A DNA stretch of 64,000 nt from Stenomitos frigidus_A (GCF_963877135.1 NZ_CAWNSW010000161.1:1-64000), one strand, 5' to 3'; shown: positions 54,225 through 61,696, counted from the first letter of the stretch. Notes: generated by a model from the letters alone, not told the origin. Made by a program: numbers and translations.

Positions 54225-54635
54225 ATGAAATTGAATTCTTACTTGATGTTCAACGGACAATGTGAAAAAGCGTTTAAGTTCTATGAGCAGTGTCTGGGTG
54301 GCAAAATCGAAGCAATGATGACCTACGGGGGGTCGCCCGTGGCAGAGGAAATGTCACCAGAATTGCGCGACAAAATTATGCATGCCAACCTGGTTGTGGG
54401 CGACCAAGAGCTGATGGGTTCTGACAGTCCACCTGAGCTTTACGAAGAAACCAAAGGCTTTTCTGTGTCGATCAATATTAACGATCCAGTCGAAGCAGAG
54501 CGTCTATTTCATGCCTTAGCCAAGAACGGAGCGATACGGATGCCGATCCAAGAAACCTTTTGGGCTGCCCGTTTTGGGATGCTCGTCGATCAATTTGGCA
54601 TTCCCTGGATGGTCAACTGCGACAAAGCCGCTTAA
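54225..54635 (+). CDS. VOC/PhnB-like protein
   Basis: A 136-residue two-repeat beta-alpha-beta-beta-beta protein of the PhnB subgroup: MKLNSYLMFNGQCEKAFKFY, CLGGKIEAMMTYGGSPVAEE, MHANLVVGDQELMGSDSPP and FGMLVDQFGIPWMVNCDK. The family lacks a proven common activity; some are annotated as demethylubiquinone methyltransferase-like. The ribosome-binding AAGGAG is clear. It is followed 60 bp later by the DUF1579 gene. Confidence 0.9.
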   Translation: MKLNSYLMFNGQCEKAFKFYEQCLGGKIEAMMTYGGSPVAEEMSPELRDKIMHANLVVGDQELMGSDSPPELYEETKGFSVSININDPVEAERLFHALAKNGAIRMPIQETFWAARFGMLVDQFGIPWMVNCDKAA

Positions 54636-54695
54636 CCGTTCGATGTACTAAATCGCCAACTGCTGCTAGAAACGTTAAAACAACAGGAGTTAACC

Positions 54696-55178
54696 ATGAA
54701 ACCCGAACTACAGAGCGAACATCAATGGTTGCAGAAGCTCGTTGGTGAGTGGACGTATGAGACCGAGGCGAAGATGGGACCGGATCAACCACCTGAAAAA
54801 TCTACAGGAACTGAGAGTGTGCGATCGCTGGATGGACTCTGGATTTTAGGCGAAGGACAAGGCGAGATGCCCGGTTGCGGTACCGTGACCACCTTAGTAA
54901 CTCTGGGCTATGACCCACAAAAAGAATTATACGTCGGCACATGGATTGGGTCGATGATGACCTATCTCTGGGTCTATAACGGTGAGCTAGACTCGACAAA
55001 AAGGGTTTTGACACTTACCACCGAAGGACCCAGCATGGCTGATGATGGAAAGATGGTGACGTACAAAGATGTGATCGAATTTAAGAGTGACGATCATCGC
55101 GTGCTAACGTCTCATGTGCTGGGCGATGACGGTCAATGGCAGGGGTTTATGACGGCAAACTATTGGCGGCAGCCATAG
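54696..55178 (+). CDS. DUF1579 family protein
   Basis: 160 residues, lipocalin-like beta structure: QSEHQWLQKLVGEWTYETEA, SVRSLDGLWILGEGQGEMPG, TLGYDPQKELYVGTWIGSMM. DUF1579 proteins occur often beside SRPBCC and VOC genes, as here. The function is unknown. AACAGGAG upstream fixes the start. Confidence 0.88.
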   Translation: MKPELQSEHQWLQKLVGEWTYETEAKMGPDQPPEKSTGTESVRSLDGLWILGEGQGEMPGCGTVTTLVTLGYDPQKELYVGTWIGSMMTYLWVYNGELDSTKRVLTLTTEGPSMADDGKMVTYKDVIEFKSDDHRVLTSHVLGDDGQWQGFMTANYWRQP

Positions 55179-55253
55179 TGACAGGCCAAAGCTAAAGAGT
55201 GTGGAACATAGGAGGCTGAAGTTGATGACATACTATCGCTCGGAGCTAAGCTC

Positions 55254-55652
55254 ATGACACATGAAGTCGATTGCTTTAGTCTCAGTTCCACCTATGTCGT
55301 GCTTGGTGACGATGGTAGCGCCATTCCAGTAGCAGTGAGTGATCGCTTTTTTGAAGCGCTTGAGCACAAATTTGGTGACTTCAAGGGCAAGAGACTCCTT
55401 TCACACTTTACGTTTCATCAAGACTGGGACACTTGGGAAATGCATCCAGCCGGAGATGAATTTGTTTGTTTGCTGTCTGGACAGGTCGATTTGATTCTGG
55501 AGCAAGTGGGAGCCGAAAAGACGGTTCGACTGAGTACCCCAGGTTCGTACACCCTTATACCACAGGGTATATGGCATACTGCCAAAGTGCATACGCCCTG
55601 CTCCATGCTGTTTATTACTCCCGGTGAAGGCACCCAGAATCGACCGCTTTAA
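55254..55652 (+). CDS. Cupin-domain protein
   Basis: A 132-residue single-domain cupin. The two conserved motifs are visible: WDTWEMHPAGDEFVCLLSG (motif 1, with a His and Glu) and GSYTLIPQGIWHTAKVHTP (motif 2, with a His). A metal-binding site is likely. The reaction, if any, is unknown. It belongs to the same forward-reading run as the VOC and DUF1579 genes. Confidence 0.85.
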   Translation: MTHEVDCFSLSSTYVVLGDDGSAIPVAVSDRFFEALEHKFGDFKGKRLLSHFTFHQDWDTWEMHPAGDEFVCLLSGQVDLILEQVGAEKTVRLSTPGSYTLIPQGIWHTAKVHTPCSMLFITPGEGTQNRPL

Positions 55653-55768
55653 CCCTGTTGCATGGCACTCTACCGTCTCTTGGTATAGCCGTTTTTTGAT
55701 TCAAATGTGAACTTACACGCGTGTTGATTTTGACCCAGATTTTAGTCCATCAGATAGAGGGTTCAAAG

Positions 55769-56179
55769 ATGTCAGACGTGACTATTGATGCTAATCCCAG
55801 CATTCTTTCCCACATTTCTATTGGTACGAATAATTTTGAGCAAGCCGTTGCCTTCTACGATCGTGTCTTACCCACGCTGGGCTGTAAGCGCATCATGGAA
55901 CATCCCGGAACCGTCGCCTATGGCAAGCAGTATCCAGAGTTTTGGGTTTGTATGCCGCTCGACGGTCAAACGGCCACCGTTGGCAACGGTACCCATATTG
56001 GCTTCATCGCGCCTACCAAAGAGGCAGTGCATGCGTTTTATGAGGCAGCATTAGCGGCGGGTGGCATAAACGAAGGCACACCAGGCGGTAGACCAGACTA
56101 TGGTGAACCGTACTATGGGTGTTTTGTGCGTGATCCAGATGGTCACAAAATTGAAGCGTCTCATTGGGAGGAGACGTAG
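55769..56179 (+). CDS. VOC (glyoxalase/dioxygenase-like) family protein
   Basis: A 136-residue VOC protein starting MSDVTIDANPSILSHISIGT. The bulk of the fold is visible in NNFEQAVAFYDRVLPTLGCK, AYGKQYPEFWVCMPLDG, THIGFIAPTKEAVHAFYEAA, and the ending CFVRDPDGHKIEASHW, with the metal His/Glu positions characteristic of the family. It resembles lactoylglutathione-lyase-like proteins of unknown substrate. It is the last gene of the stress-type run, before MITE copy C. Confidence 0.88.
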   Translation: MSDVTIDANPSILSHISIGTNNFEQAVAFYDRVLPTLGCKRIMEHPGTVAYGKQYPEFWVCMPLDGQTATVGNGTHIGFIAPTKEAVHAFYEAALAAGGINEGTPGGRPDYGEPYYGCFVRDPDGHKIEASHWEET

Positions 56180-56282
56180 TTTATGCCGTTATGTCGGCTG
56201 TTGAGGCCATATCAGCCAACAAATGGCACCAGAGTAAGCCTGTGATACCAGTTGATTGACGCCTCAAACAGCCACACTAAAG

Positions 56283-56393
56283 AGACTGTAAAGAAATAAT
56301 GTCATGGACTGTAGCGATCAGCTATCAGAAAAAAGCTGATCGCTGATCGCTGATCGCTCATCCAAACGTATGCAGTTACTTTTTAACAAGTCC
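56283..56393. mobile_element. MITE-like element, copy C (inverted)
   Basis: This 111-bp copy is in the orientation opposite to A and B. It runs from GACTGTAAAGAAATAATGTC to TTTTTAACAAGTCC and has a GCTGATCGCTGATCGCTG core. It lies between the convergent VOC gene and cbiO. No certain target duplication was seen. Confidence 0.85.
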
Positions 56394-56418
56394 AAAATCT
56401 GAGTCACTGATTCGTTTT

Positions 56419-57273
56419 TTAGCCAGCTCTAAATGAATCTAAAATGCGTTGTCGCAATGTTTCTGGTAGACCATGCCTCGCCGACTCTTCTGTTGTTTGG
56501 GAATCCTTGGACAACGCGTCTGCAACTTTATCCAAGACATCAAAAACCAGGGGCACTCCCAGATGGATTTGTTCTAAGGTTTCTCGTTGGGCGAAGACGT
56601 CTTGAGGGGTTCCTTCCAACACGAGTTGTCCTTCATTGAGCACGAAAATCCAGTCGGCCCAGCAGTAGGCCAAATCCAGGTCGTGCGTTGATAGCGCGAT
56701 CGTGGTTCCTGCGGCTTGAATTTGGTGCAACTTTGCCATCAGGTCACGGGTATGGAGTCGATCGAGATAGGCAGTTGGCTCATCCAGAAGCAATAGTTTG
56801 GGCTGGAGCACCATCACATCAGCCAGAGAGACGCGCTTCTTTTGTCCTAAACTCAGGTGATGCACTGGGCGTGATGCCAGTTCAGACAGGTTGAAATGAG
56901 CGATCGCCTCACTGACCTTTCGATTGACTTCGGCATCCGGTAAGCCTAAATTACACAGTCCGTAGGAAATATCTTCTTCTACCGAAGATGCTACCAGCTG
57001 TTGCTCTGGGTCTTGAAACACTAATCCCACGTGCTGACGCAACGCCATTAATGAGGCGCGATCGTACTGCAAGGGTGCCCCTTGCCAGCGGATAACGCCC
57101 CGTTGAGGTTTGTAGAGGCCATTAGCCAGCAAGAATAGCGTTGTTTTACCGCAACCATTGTGACCCAGCAGCACACAGCGTTTGCCAGCGGGAAGGCGCA
57201 GCGTCAGGTTCTGAACGGCAGGCTGAGGGCTGCCAGGATAGGTATAGTCAATGTGCTCAAAGGCCAACAGCAT
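56419..57273 (-). CDS. cbiO: Cobalt ECF transporter ATPase
   Basis: ABC ATPase of the cobalt ECF transporter, 284 residues. Walker A is LLGHNGCGKTTLFLLANGLY, the Q-loop is FQDPEQQL, the signature is LSLGQKKRVSLADV and Walker B is LLLLDEPTAYLDRL. It drives the CbiMNQ membrane complex. Its start overlaps cbiQ by 17 bp. The last gene of the operon, it converges on the VOC gene with MITE copy C between them. Confidence 0.93.
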   Translation of the reverse strand: MLLAFEHIDYTYPGSPQPAVQNLTLRLPAGKRCVLLGHNGCGKTTLFLLANGLYKPQRGVIRWQGAPLQYDRASLMALRQHVGLVFQDPEQQLVASSVEEDISYGLCNLGLPDAEVNRKVSEAIAHFNLSELASRPVHHLSLGQKKRVSLADVMVLQPKLLLLDEPTAYLDRLHTRDLMAKLHQIQAAGTTIALSTHDLDLAYCWADWIFVLNEGQLVLEGTPQDVFAQRETLEQIHLGVPLVFDVLDKVADALSKDSQTTEESARHGLPETLRQRILDSFRAG

Positions 57274-58060
57274 ATTGCCACCCTGCTAGTGCCGCTAAGA
57301 ACGCGCAGCCAAAGAAAGCCTCTAAACTGTAACGCCTGGATGGTTGATAGCGGCGGGAATGACAAACGCGAAAGTCGCCCGTAAAGCCACGCGATTCGAG
57401 GGCAAGCGATACCTGGCGGTAGTTTTCTAGCGTTCGCCGCAACAACTGCCCAACCAAAAGACCCAGGCTTTTCATCCAAAGCCGCCAGGTGCGGTAGCCA
57501 CAGCGTGATTGCTGTGCCGTCCAAAGTTCACTGGCAGTGCGCAGCAGCACAAAAATAAAGCGATACATCAACAGCAGCAATTCTATGAGCAACGTTGGAC
57601 AGCCTAAGCGACGAAGCACGTCCAAAATTTCGGTAAAGGGAACGGTGAGGATGATGAAGTAGATGCAGGCAGTTGAGGCGATCGCCCGTGCAGCCAACTC
57701 CCCAGCTTGATGGATACCGTGATGACTGAAATACAAGTAGTAACTGCCCCAGGGAGCCCCTTGCCACACATCCGCCTGCACTGACGAGAGGTTGGCTAGA
57801 CCGACGCCACTGATGATCAAGGCAGGCAAACTAGTCAACCAAAAACCAATGGGGATGGAAAGCAGGCGAAAGTAGATGGGAGCCGGAATTTTGGCATAGA
57901 TGACGGTCCAAACGCTGAGCCAAACGGCGATCGCAAGCTGGATGGGCGCACGGGTACAGTAGGTGAGTAGTAAAAGGGCGATCGCAAACAGCAGCTTATG
58001 TTCGGGTGGCAGTTGCCGCAGGCGATTGGTGTATGCCAACGTATCGATTTGCAAAGTCAT
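57257..58060 (-). CDS. cbiQ: Cobalt ECF transporter transmembrane protein
   Basis: The coupling T-component of the ECF transporter, 267 residues. It has about five or six helices (LLFAIALLLLTYCTRAPIQL, LLSIPIGFWLTSLPALIISG). The Ala-Arg-Gly coupling motifs follow, in ALESRGF and in the region after LLLLMYRFIFVLLRTASELW. It passes ATP-driven movement from CbiO to the substrate-binding CbiM. It sits 115 bp downstream of cbiN, with a 28-bp palindrome in between. Confidence 0.9.
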   Translation of the reverse strand: MTLQIDTLAYTNRLRQLPPEHKLLFAIALLLLTYCTRAPIQLAIAVWLSVWTVIYAKIPAPIYFRLLSIPIGFWLTSLPALIISGVGLANLSSVQADVWQGAPWGSYYLYFSHHGIHQAGELAARAIASTACIYFIILTVPFTEILDVLRRLGCPTLLIELLLLMYRFIFVLLRTASELWTAQQSRCGYRTWRLWMKSLGLLVGQLLRRTLENYRQVSLALESRGFTGDFRVCHSRRYQPSRRYSLEAFFGCAFLAALAGWQYAVGL

Positions 58061-58076
58061 GAACCATTTTGTAATG

Positions 58077-58104
58077 GTAGGGGCGTTCCATGGAACGCCC
58101 CTAC
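58077..58104. repeat. Perfect 28-bp palindrome between cbiN and cbiQ
   Basis: GTAGGGGCGTTCCA followed directly by its exact complement TGGAACGCCCCTAC. It is the same palindromic family as 34283-34310. It splits the cbi operon and could form a hairpin in the transcript. Confidence 0.95.
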
Positions 58105-58175
58105 GTAGGGTCGATTTCAGGTGCTGGCAACGTGTCCTTGCAAGGATGGGCTTTTTGAATATGTTGCTGCATGGC

Positions 58176-58478
58176 TCAACCTTGCTCGTCTTTTTTGCGT
58201 TTCTCCGATCGCCCTTTGTACAATCCCAGAATGTAACCCGTCACGCCTGCACCCACACCCGCTTGAGCCGCGAATAAGAACGTTTGCACTTCAGGGCCAG
58301 AATCTTTAATGATGGGTTCAAACCAGGGTTTATAGTTTGGATGATCGTTCTCGATCGCGGAGACAAAATTGCCATCGGTAGCACCAAACTGTCTGCCCTG
58401 GAGTACCAACAGCGGTCCAAAGGCTAGAACCAAAACCCCAATCACTAACAACCAGTTACCGCATCGTTTAGGCATCAT
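58176..58478 (-). CDS. cbiN: Cobalt transporter small membrane protein
   Basis: A 100-residue protein with an N-terminal helix (LLVIGVLVLAFGPLLVLQG) and a second one (LFAAQAGVGAGVTGYILGL). Between them is a periplasmic loop, GATDGNFVSAIENDHPNYKP, whose WFEPI region is typical of CbiN. It ends in a charged tail (YKGRSEKRKKDEQG). It partners with CbiM in cobalt loading. Its start abuts the cbiM stop. Confidence 0.9.
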   Translation of the reverse strand: MMPKRCGNWLLVIGVLVLAFGPLLVLQGRQFGATDGNFVSAIENDHPNYKPWFEPIIKDSGPEVQTFLFAAQAGVGAGVTGYILGLYKGRSEKRKKDEQG

Positions 58479-59237
58479 TTACGACTCCTGTTCCAAAAGC
58501 TTGAGTGTTTGCAATTCCTGTTTGCCATATTGTTGCAGCCAGCCCCAAACCAACACGGTCAGCAATCCTTCACTAATGGCTAAGGGCAGTTGAGTGATAG
58601 CAAAAATGCCTGCAAACTTAATGAATGAGGCAATAAAGCCACCCTGCACAGCCGGAAAGGCCAAGGCCAGTTGTACAGCGGTCATCAGATAAGTCAGCAA
58701 ATCTTCCAATGTGGCAGCCAGAAACACTGCCAGCTTTTGCTTGCCTGTTTTCATCACTGTTTTGTAAACCACATAGGCAACCAGTGGGCCGACGATCGCC
58801 ATGGAAAACACGTTTGCACCCAACGTCGTAATGCCACCATGCGCGAGTAGAACGGCCTGGAACACCAACACCAGGCTACCCAATACCGTCATTGTCAATG
58901 GACCAAACAGAATTGTGCCTAGCCCAGTGCCTGTGGGATGTGAACAACTGCCAGTGACCGATGGAATCTTTAAAGCAGAGAGGACAAAGGTGAAGGCACC
59001 TGCCAATGCCAACAAAAGCTTTAATTCAGGATTTTGTTTTGTAATGCGGGTGAGCGATCGCAGCCCCACCAGAAAAAACGGTAGTGATACCGCCCACCAA
59101 AACACTGCCCACTGCACAGGCAAAAAGCCTTCTGCAATGTGCATTGCAGACGCAGGCGTAGCGGAACCCAACAGCAAATAGCAACTCAAGCCAGCCATTA
59201 ATCCCAGGTTGACCCATTTCCGATAGCGTGTCTTCAT
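58479..59237 (-). CDS. cbiM: Cobalt ECF transporter substrate-binding protein
   Basis: The S-component that binds Co(II). The start at MKTRYRKWVN is supported by GAGG upstream; the frame also opens at a TTG further up, inside the riboswitch. A signal-like segment ends ...GSATPASA, followed by MHIAEGFLPVQWAVFWWAVS. This is consistent with cleavage exposing Met-His, the N-terminal metal ligands of CbiM/NikM. Other conserved parts are GSCSHPTGTGLGTILFGP and LLAHGGITTLGANVFSMAIV. The upstream cobalamin riboswitch links cobalt uptake to B12 supply. Confidence 0.94.
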   Translation of the reverse strand: MKTRYRKWVNLGLMAGLSCYLLLGSATPASAMHIAEGFLPVQWAVFWWAVSLPFFLVGLRSLTRITKQNPELKLLLALAGAFTFVLSALKIPSVTGSCSHPTGTGLGTILFGPLTMTVLGSLVLVFQAVLLAHGGITTLGANVFSMAIVGPLVAYVVYKTVMKTGKQKLAVFLAATLEDLLTYLMTAVQLALAFPAVQGGFIASFIKFAGIFAITQLPLAISEGLLTVLVWGWLQQYGKQELQTLKLLEQES

Positions 59238-59275
59238 CCTGTACCTCGCAGATAAGACGATGTTGTAGGGCAATT

Positions 59276-59465
59276 CGGCAGGCGTTCTGACTTAAAGAGT
59301 GTTAAGTGTTCGTTTCTAACCTTCGAGTTGGACTAACTCAAAGCTCAAAACTCAAAACTCAAAACTTTTTTCACAGTTGCGGGACAGCGGTAGAATCGCA
59401 CTACACTTTCCCTGTTACCTCCGACGGTTGCTCCCCGTCAGAACCGAGTCGTGGACTCAGCATAC
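59276..59465 (-). promoter_or_regulatory. Cobalamin riboswitch upstream of cbiMNQO
   Basis: On the minus strand the conserved elements are in order: GAGGTAACAGGGAAAG, GTGCGATTCTACCGCTG, the B12 box CCGCTGTCCCGCAACTGTGA (59371-59390), and the closing AGTCAGAACGCCTGCC (59277-59292). The peripheral arm between B12 box and closing strand holds CTCAAAACTCAAAACTC heptamer repeats (about 59344-59366). It is expected to switch off cbiM expression when adenosylcobalamin is plentiful. Confidence 0.93.
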
Positions 59466-59508
59466 ATGATTAGTAAGATCTTAGAAACGTTTGCAAGGGA
59501 GTTCTGCC

Positions 59509-59920
59509 TCAGATGTTACGGCTGAAGTTTTTGCCGCATTTGAAGTGCATAGTGCTCCTTGGTTTTTCCTTGTCTGAGGTAGAGTGACGCTGCTTGCTGG
59601 CAATCGGCGCTTCCAGATGGATGGGAGTGAACGCGGCCTCAGTCGAGGCTGCTTTAATGAGTGGAACCTCGACTGGTGAATCAAACAAACGTGCAATGAA
59701 CGTACGCAATAACCGAAAAGGTTCTTCACCGGGGATTGTTGCCGCTGTTTCCATCATTTCTTTGGCGTCATACATGATGCCGTGAGTGGAATATTCCAGA
59801 AAAATCACCAGATCCATCCCCGGCAATCCAACCTTCATTCCATCAATCATTAAGGCAATCTTGTGACAATTCTCAATGACTTCTGCATTGTGTGCAGGCG
59901 CGGCATTTTGTAGTTAGCCA
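59509..59920 (-). pseudogene. amiE: Broken amiE copy
   Basis: Minus-strand sequence from about 59920 encodes NYKMPRLHT, then after a frameshift near 59890 AEVIENCHKIALMIDGMKVG. It goes on with MDLVIFLEYSTHGIMYDAKE and METAATIPGEE (to 59722), aligned to residues 20-84 of AmiE. The catalytic Glu is kept; the rest, including Lys and Cys, is absent. From 59721 the frame continues in unrelated sequence (PFRLLRTFIARLFDS...) to a stop. It diverges from the intact amiE at several positions, so it is not a fresh duplicate. Confidence 0.88.
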
Positions 59921-60032
59921 TAGTTATAAGACTACCCATCTCGTCCGATCGGGTACTTGACTCAACCTGAAGCCTCTGTTAGCTTCAAAGAATCGAGAGC
60001 AATCTCTCAACTATCTCAGCAGGTCTTGGCAA

Positions 60033-60089
60033 ATGGCGAGCGCTAGCTTTTTCTTTTATTTTTGGTATCCATCGGTTCACCTGGAGTGA
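60033..60089 (+). CDS. Aromatic-rich leader peptide 1
   Basis: An 18-codon ORF, ATG at 60033, TGA at 60087-60089, product MASASFFFYFWYPSVHLE. Seven of the central residues are Phe, Tyr or Trp in a row (FFFYFWY). An AGCAGG element lies about 10 nt upstream. Such runs are the hallmark of leader peptides on which ribosomes stall when a charged tRNA is scarce. The last five codons lie inside the 5' arm of the 60073-60085 / 60111-60123 pairing. It is upstream of the DAHP synthase gene, on the same strand. Confidence 0.8.
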   Translation: MASASFFFYFWYPSVHLE

Positions 60090-60146
60090 CGACCGTTCTT
60101 GATGAACGCGTCCAGGTGAACCGCAGAGACAACTCTGCGGTTTTTT
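60073..60146 (+). promoter_or_regulatory. Attenuator 1: antiterminator and terminator
   Basis: CGGTTCACCTGGA (60073-60085) pairs perfectly with TCCAGGTGAACCG (60111-60123); this would be the antiterminator. CCGCAGAG (60121-60128) and CTCTGCGG (60133-60140) with loop ACAA, followed by TTTTTT, are an intrinsic terminator. The two structures share 60121-60123. A ribosome at the leader-1 stop would cover the first arm and leave the terminator free. The overlap is only three base pairs, so the exclusion is weaker than in attenuator 2. Confidence 0.65.
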
Positions 60147-60193
60147 CGTTTTAAGTTCTTGTGAGAAAGCAGAAAGAGAGACCGAAAAAAGCA

Positions 60194-60256
60194 ATGGCAT
60201 CGTCAATGAGTTGGTTTTACGGCTTTTACTTTTGGACCAGGCACTGTTCCGGGTAA
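60194..60256 (+). CDS. Aromatic-rich leader peptide 2
   Basis: A 20-codon ORF, ATG at 60194, TAA at 60254-60256. The core is SWFYGFYFWTR: two Trp, three Phe and two Tyr within nine codons. The start has AGAGAG about 14-19 nt upstream; a second in-frame ATG is at 60206. Like leader 1 it begins MAS, and its last codons (TGT TCC GGG) form the first arm of the antiterminator. Loss of any one aromatic aminoacyl-tRNA would stall translation here. Confidence 0.82.
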   Translation: MASSMSWFYGFYFWTRHCSG

Positions 60257-60310
60257 AGTCTGTTGCGCCTTCGTTCGTACAGCCCGGAACCTAGAGGTTC
60301 CGGGCTTTTT
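60246..60310 (+). promoter_or_regulatory. Attenuator 2: antiterminator and terminator before DAHP synthase
   Basis: The terminator is AGCCCGGAACC (60281-60291), loop TAGA, GGTTCCGGGCT (60296-60306) with a T-run to 60310. GTTCCGGG (60246-60253), the end of leader peptide 2, can instead pair with CCCGGAAC (60283-60290), which removes the terminator's 5' arm. The alternatives are mutually exclusive, as in classical amino-acid attenuators. The DAHP synthase start is 38 nt further on. Confidence 0.82.
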
Positions 60311-60347
60311 GTTTGCAATCACATCATCAAACTTTAGGAGTAGTCTC

Positions 60348-61211
60348 ATGTTAGATGCCCGGTTAGTCAAGAAGTCTCATGCCAACCATCGCACCGTTGT
60401 ACAACTGTCTGAACAGGTGGCGATCGGTGGCAGTACTGTTATCGTAATCGGTGGCCCCTGTACGGTGGAAAGCGCTGAGCAAATGGAGCAAGTCGCCAGT
60501 CAGTTAGCAACGGCTCCCATTCATGCTCTGCGAGGCGGTGTGTACAAACCACGCACCTCTCCCTATGCGTTTCAGGGGATGGGTGTGGAGGGGCTGCGCA
60601 TTCTGGCAGAGGCACGATCGCGCTACGGAATGCCTGTGGTGACAGAGGTGATGTCGATCGCCCAAATGGCACCGGTTGCGGCCTATGCCGATATGCTCCA
60701 GATTGGCAGTCGCAATATGCAAAACTTCGAATTGCTGAAAGCGTTGGGGCAAGCAGGCAAGCCCGTGTTGCTAAAACGGGGACTCTCAGCCACTATTGAA
60801 GAATTCGTGATGGCAGCAGAATACATCATGGCGCATGGTAATCCCCATGTGGTGCTGTGCGAACGCGGCATTCGGAGCTTCGACACCTACACCCGCAATG
60901 TACTGGATCTGGGGGCAGTTATCGCCTTGCGTCAGTTAACCCATTTGCCTGTCATCGTAGATCCCAGCCACGCAGCGGGTAAGCGCGAACTGGTTGCCGA
61001 TCTCGCAAGAGCCGCTGTTGCCTGTGGAGCCGATGGCTTGATTGTTGAATGCCACCCTGAGCCTGACCAGTCTGTATCGGACGCGCGCCAGGCTCTTTCG
61101 TTAGAGGCAATGGTGGCTCTAGTGCATAGCCTGGAGCCGATCGCACGGGCAGTGGGACGCACCTTGAGCAAGGATAGTCTTGCGGAGCCAAAGCAGTTGG
61201 TTACGGTTTAA
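60348..61211 (+). CDS. DAHP synthase (3-deoxy-7-phosphoheptulonate synthase), type I-beta/KdsA-like
   Basis: First enzyme of the shikimate pathway: PEP + erythrose-4-phosphate to DAHP. 287 residues starting MLDARLVKKSHANHRTVVQL. Motifs are IVIGGPCTVESAEQM, GGVYKPRTSPYAFQG, QIGSRNMQNFELLKALG, VLLKRGLSATIEEFVMAAEY, LPVIVDPSHAAGKRELV and GLIVECHPEPDQSVSDA. The metal Cys (GPCTVES), the PEP-binding KPRTS and the late His residues are all present. No regulatory extension precedes the barrel, so allosteric control through an N-terminal domain is not expected. The start is placed at ATG 60348 with TAGGAG upstream. The two leader ORFs and terminators ahead point to attenuation by aromatic amino acids. 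Confidence 0.95.
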   Translation: MLDARLVKKSHANHRTVVQLSEQVAIGGSTVIVIGGPCTVESAEQMEQVASQLATAPIHALRGGVYKPRTSPYAFQGMGVEGLRILAEARSRYGMPVVTEVMSIAQMAPVAAYADMLQIGSRNMQNFELLKALGQAGKPVLLKRGLSATIEEFVMAAEYIMAHGNPHVVLCERGIRSFDTYTRNVLDLGAVIALRQLTHLPVIVDPSHAAGKRELVADLARAAVACGADGLIVECHPEPDQSVSDARQALSLEAMVALVHSLEPIARAVGRTLSKDSLAEPKQLVTV

Positions 61212-61387
61212 AGCGAGGGTGCTTGAACAAGCAACCGGTTTTCTGGAGCAGCGTATGCCTCTGCAAGTATCTACAAGAAACGGGGTTTTGAGCCCAGCAG
61301 CGCTAATGTAGGCCATGCCTGAACGCTGCCGTAGATGTTCGAGTGCAGAAAAACCGGGCACACTAAGCTAACTCCACTGGTTTTCTT

Positions 61388-61696
61388 ATGCGCCCTCAAC
61401 TCTCACAAGGTCAGATTCGCCCTCAAATCAGCACGATGCCTCGCCAAAAAACTGAGGCCGCTGCTTATCTGGACATCTATAAGCTAGTGAACGAGCGGAC
61501 ACGCTTACAGAAAGAATTGGAATCACTCAGTGAGCGGCGCGATCGCGTTGAAAAACGCCTGGAAGTCTTAAACAGCGAAGTGGCAAAGCTTGAGATCACG
61601 GCTCATCAGTTGCGTGATGGGGTGCCCTTGGGGAAGGCGATCGTCCAGCCGCCAGCAAAGCCAGAGGACTTCAATACCTTTTTGTTTGAATACTAA
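61388..61696 (+). CDS. Small coiled-coil protein of unknown function
   Basis: A 102-residue protein beginning MRPQLSQGQIRPQISTMPRQ. A long amphipathic helix at about 35-75 (KELESLSERRDRVEKRLEVL, NSEVAKLEITAHQL) forms a coiled-coil. It resembles small proteins near gas-vesicle genes (GvpV-like) as far as I recall, but no gas-vesicle gene is present, so this is only a suggestion. The start could also be MPRQKTEAAAYLDIYKLVN (residue 17). It lies between the DAHP synthase and protease genes. Confidence 0.6.
   Translation: MRPQLSQGQIRPQISTMPRQKTEAAAYLDIYKLVNERTRLQKELESLSERRDRVEKRLEVLNSEVAKLEITAHQLRDGVPLGKAIVQPPAKPEDFNTFLFEY

Noticed and set aside
61388..61696. Naming the coiled-coil protein gvpV
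   Set aside because: The resemblance is from memory only and no gas-vesicle gene is in the window; it is left unnamed.
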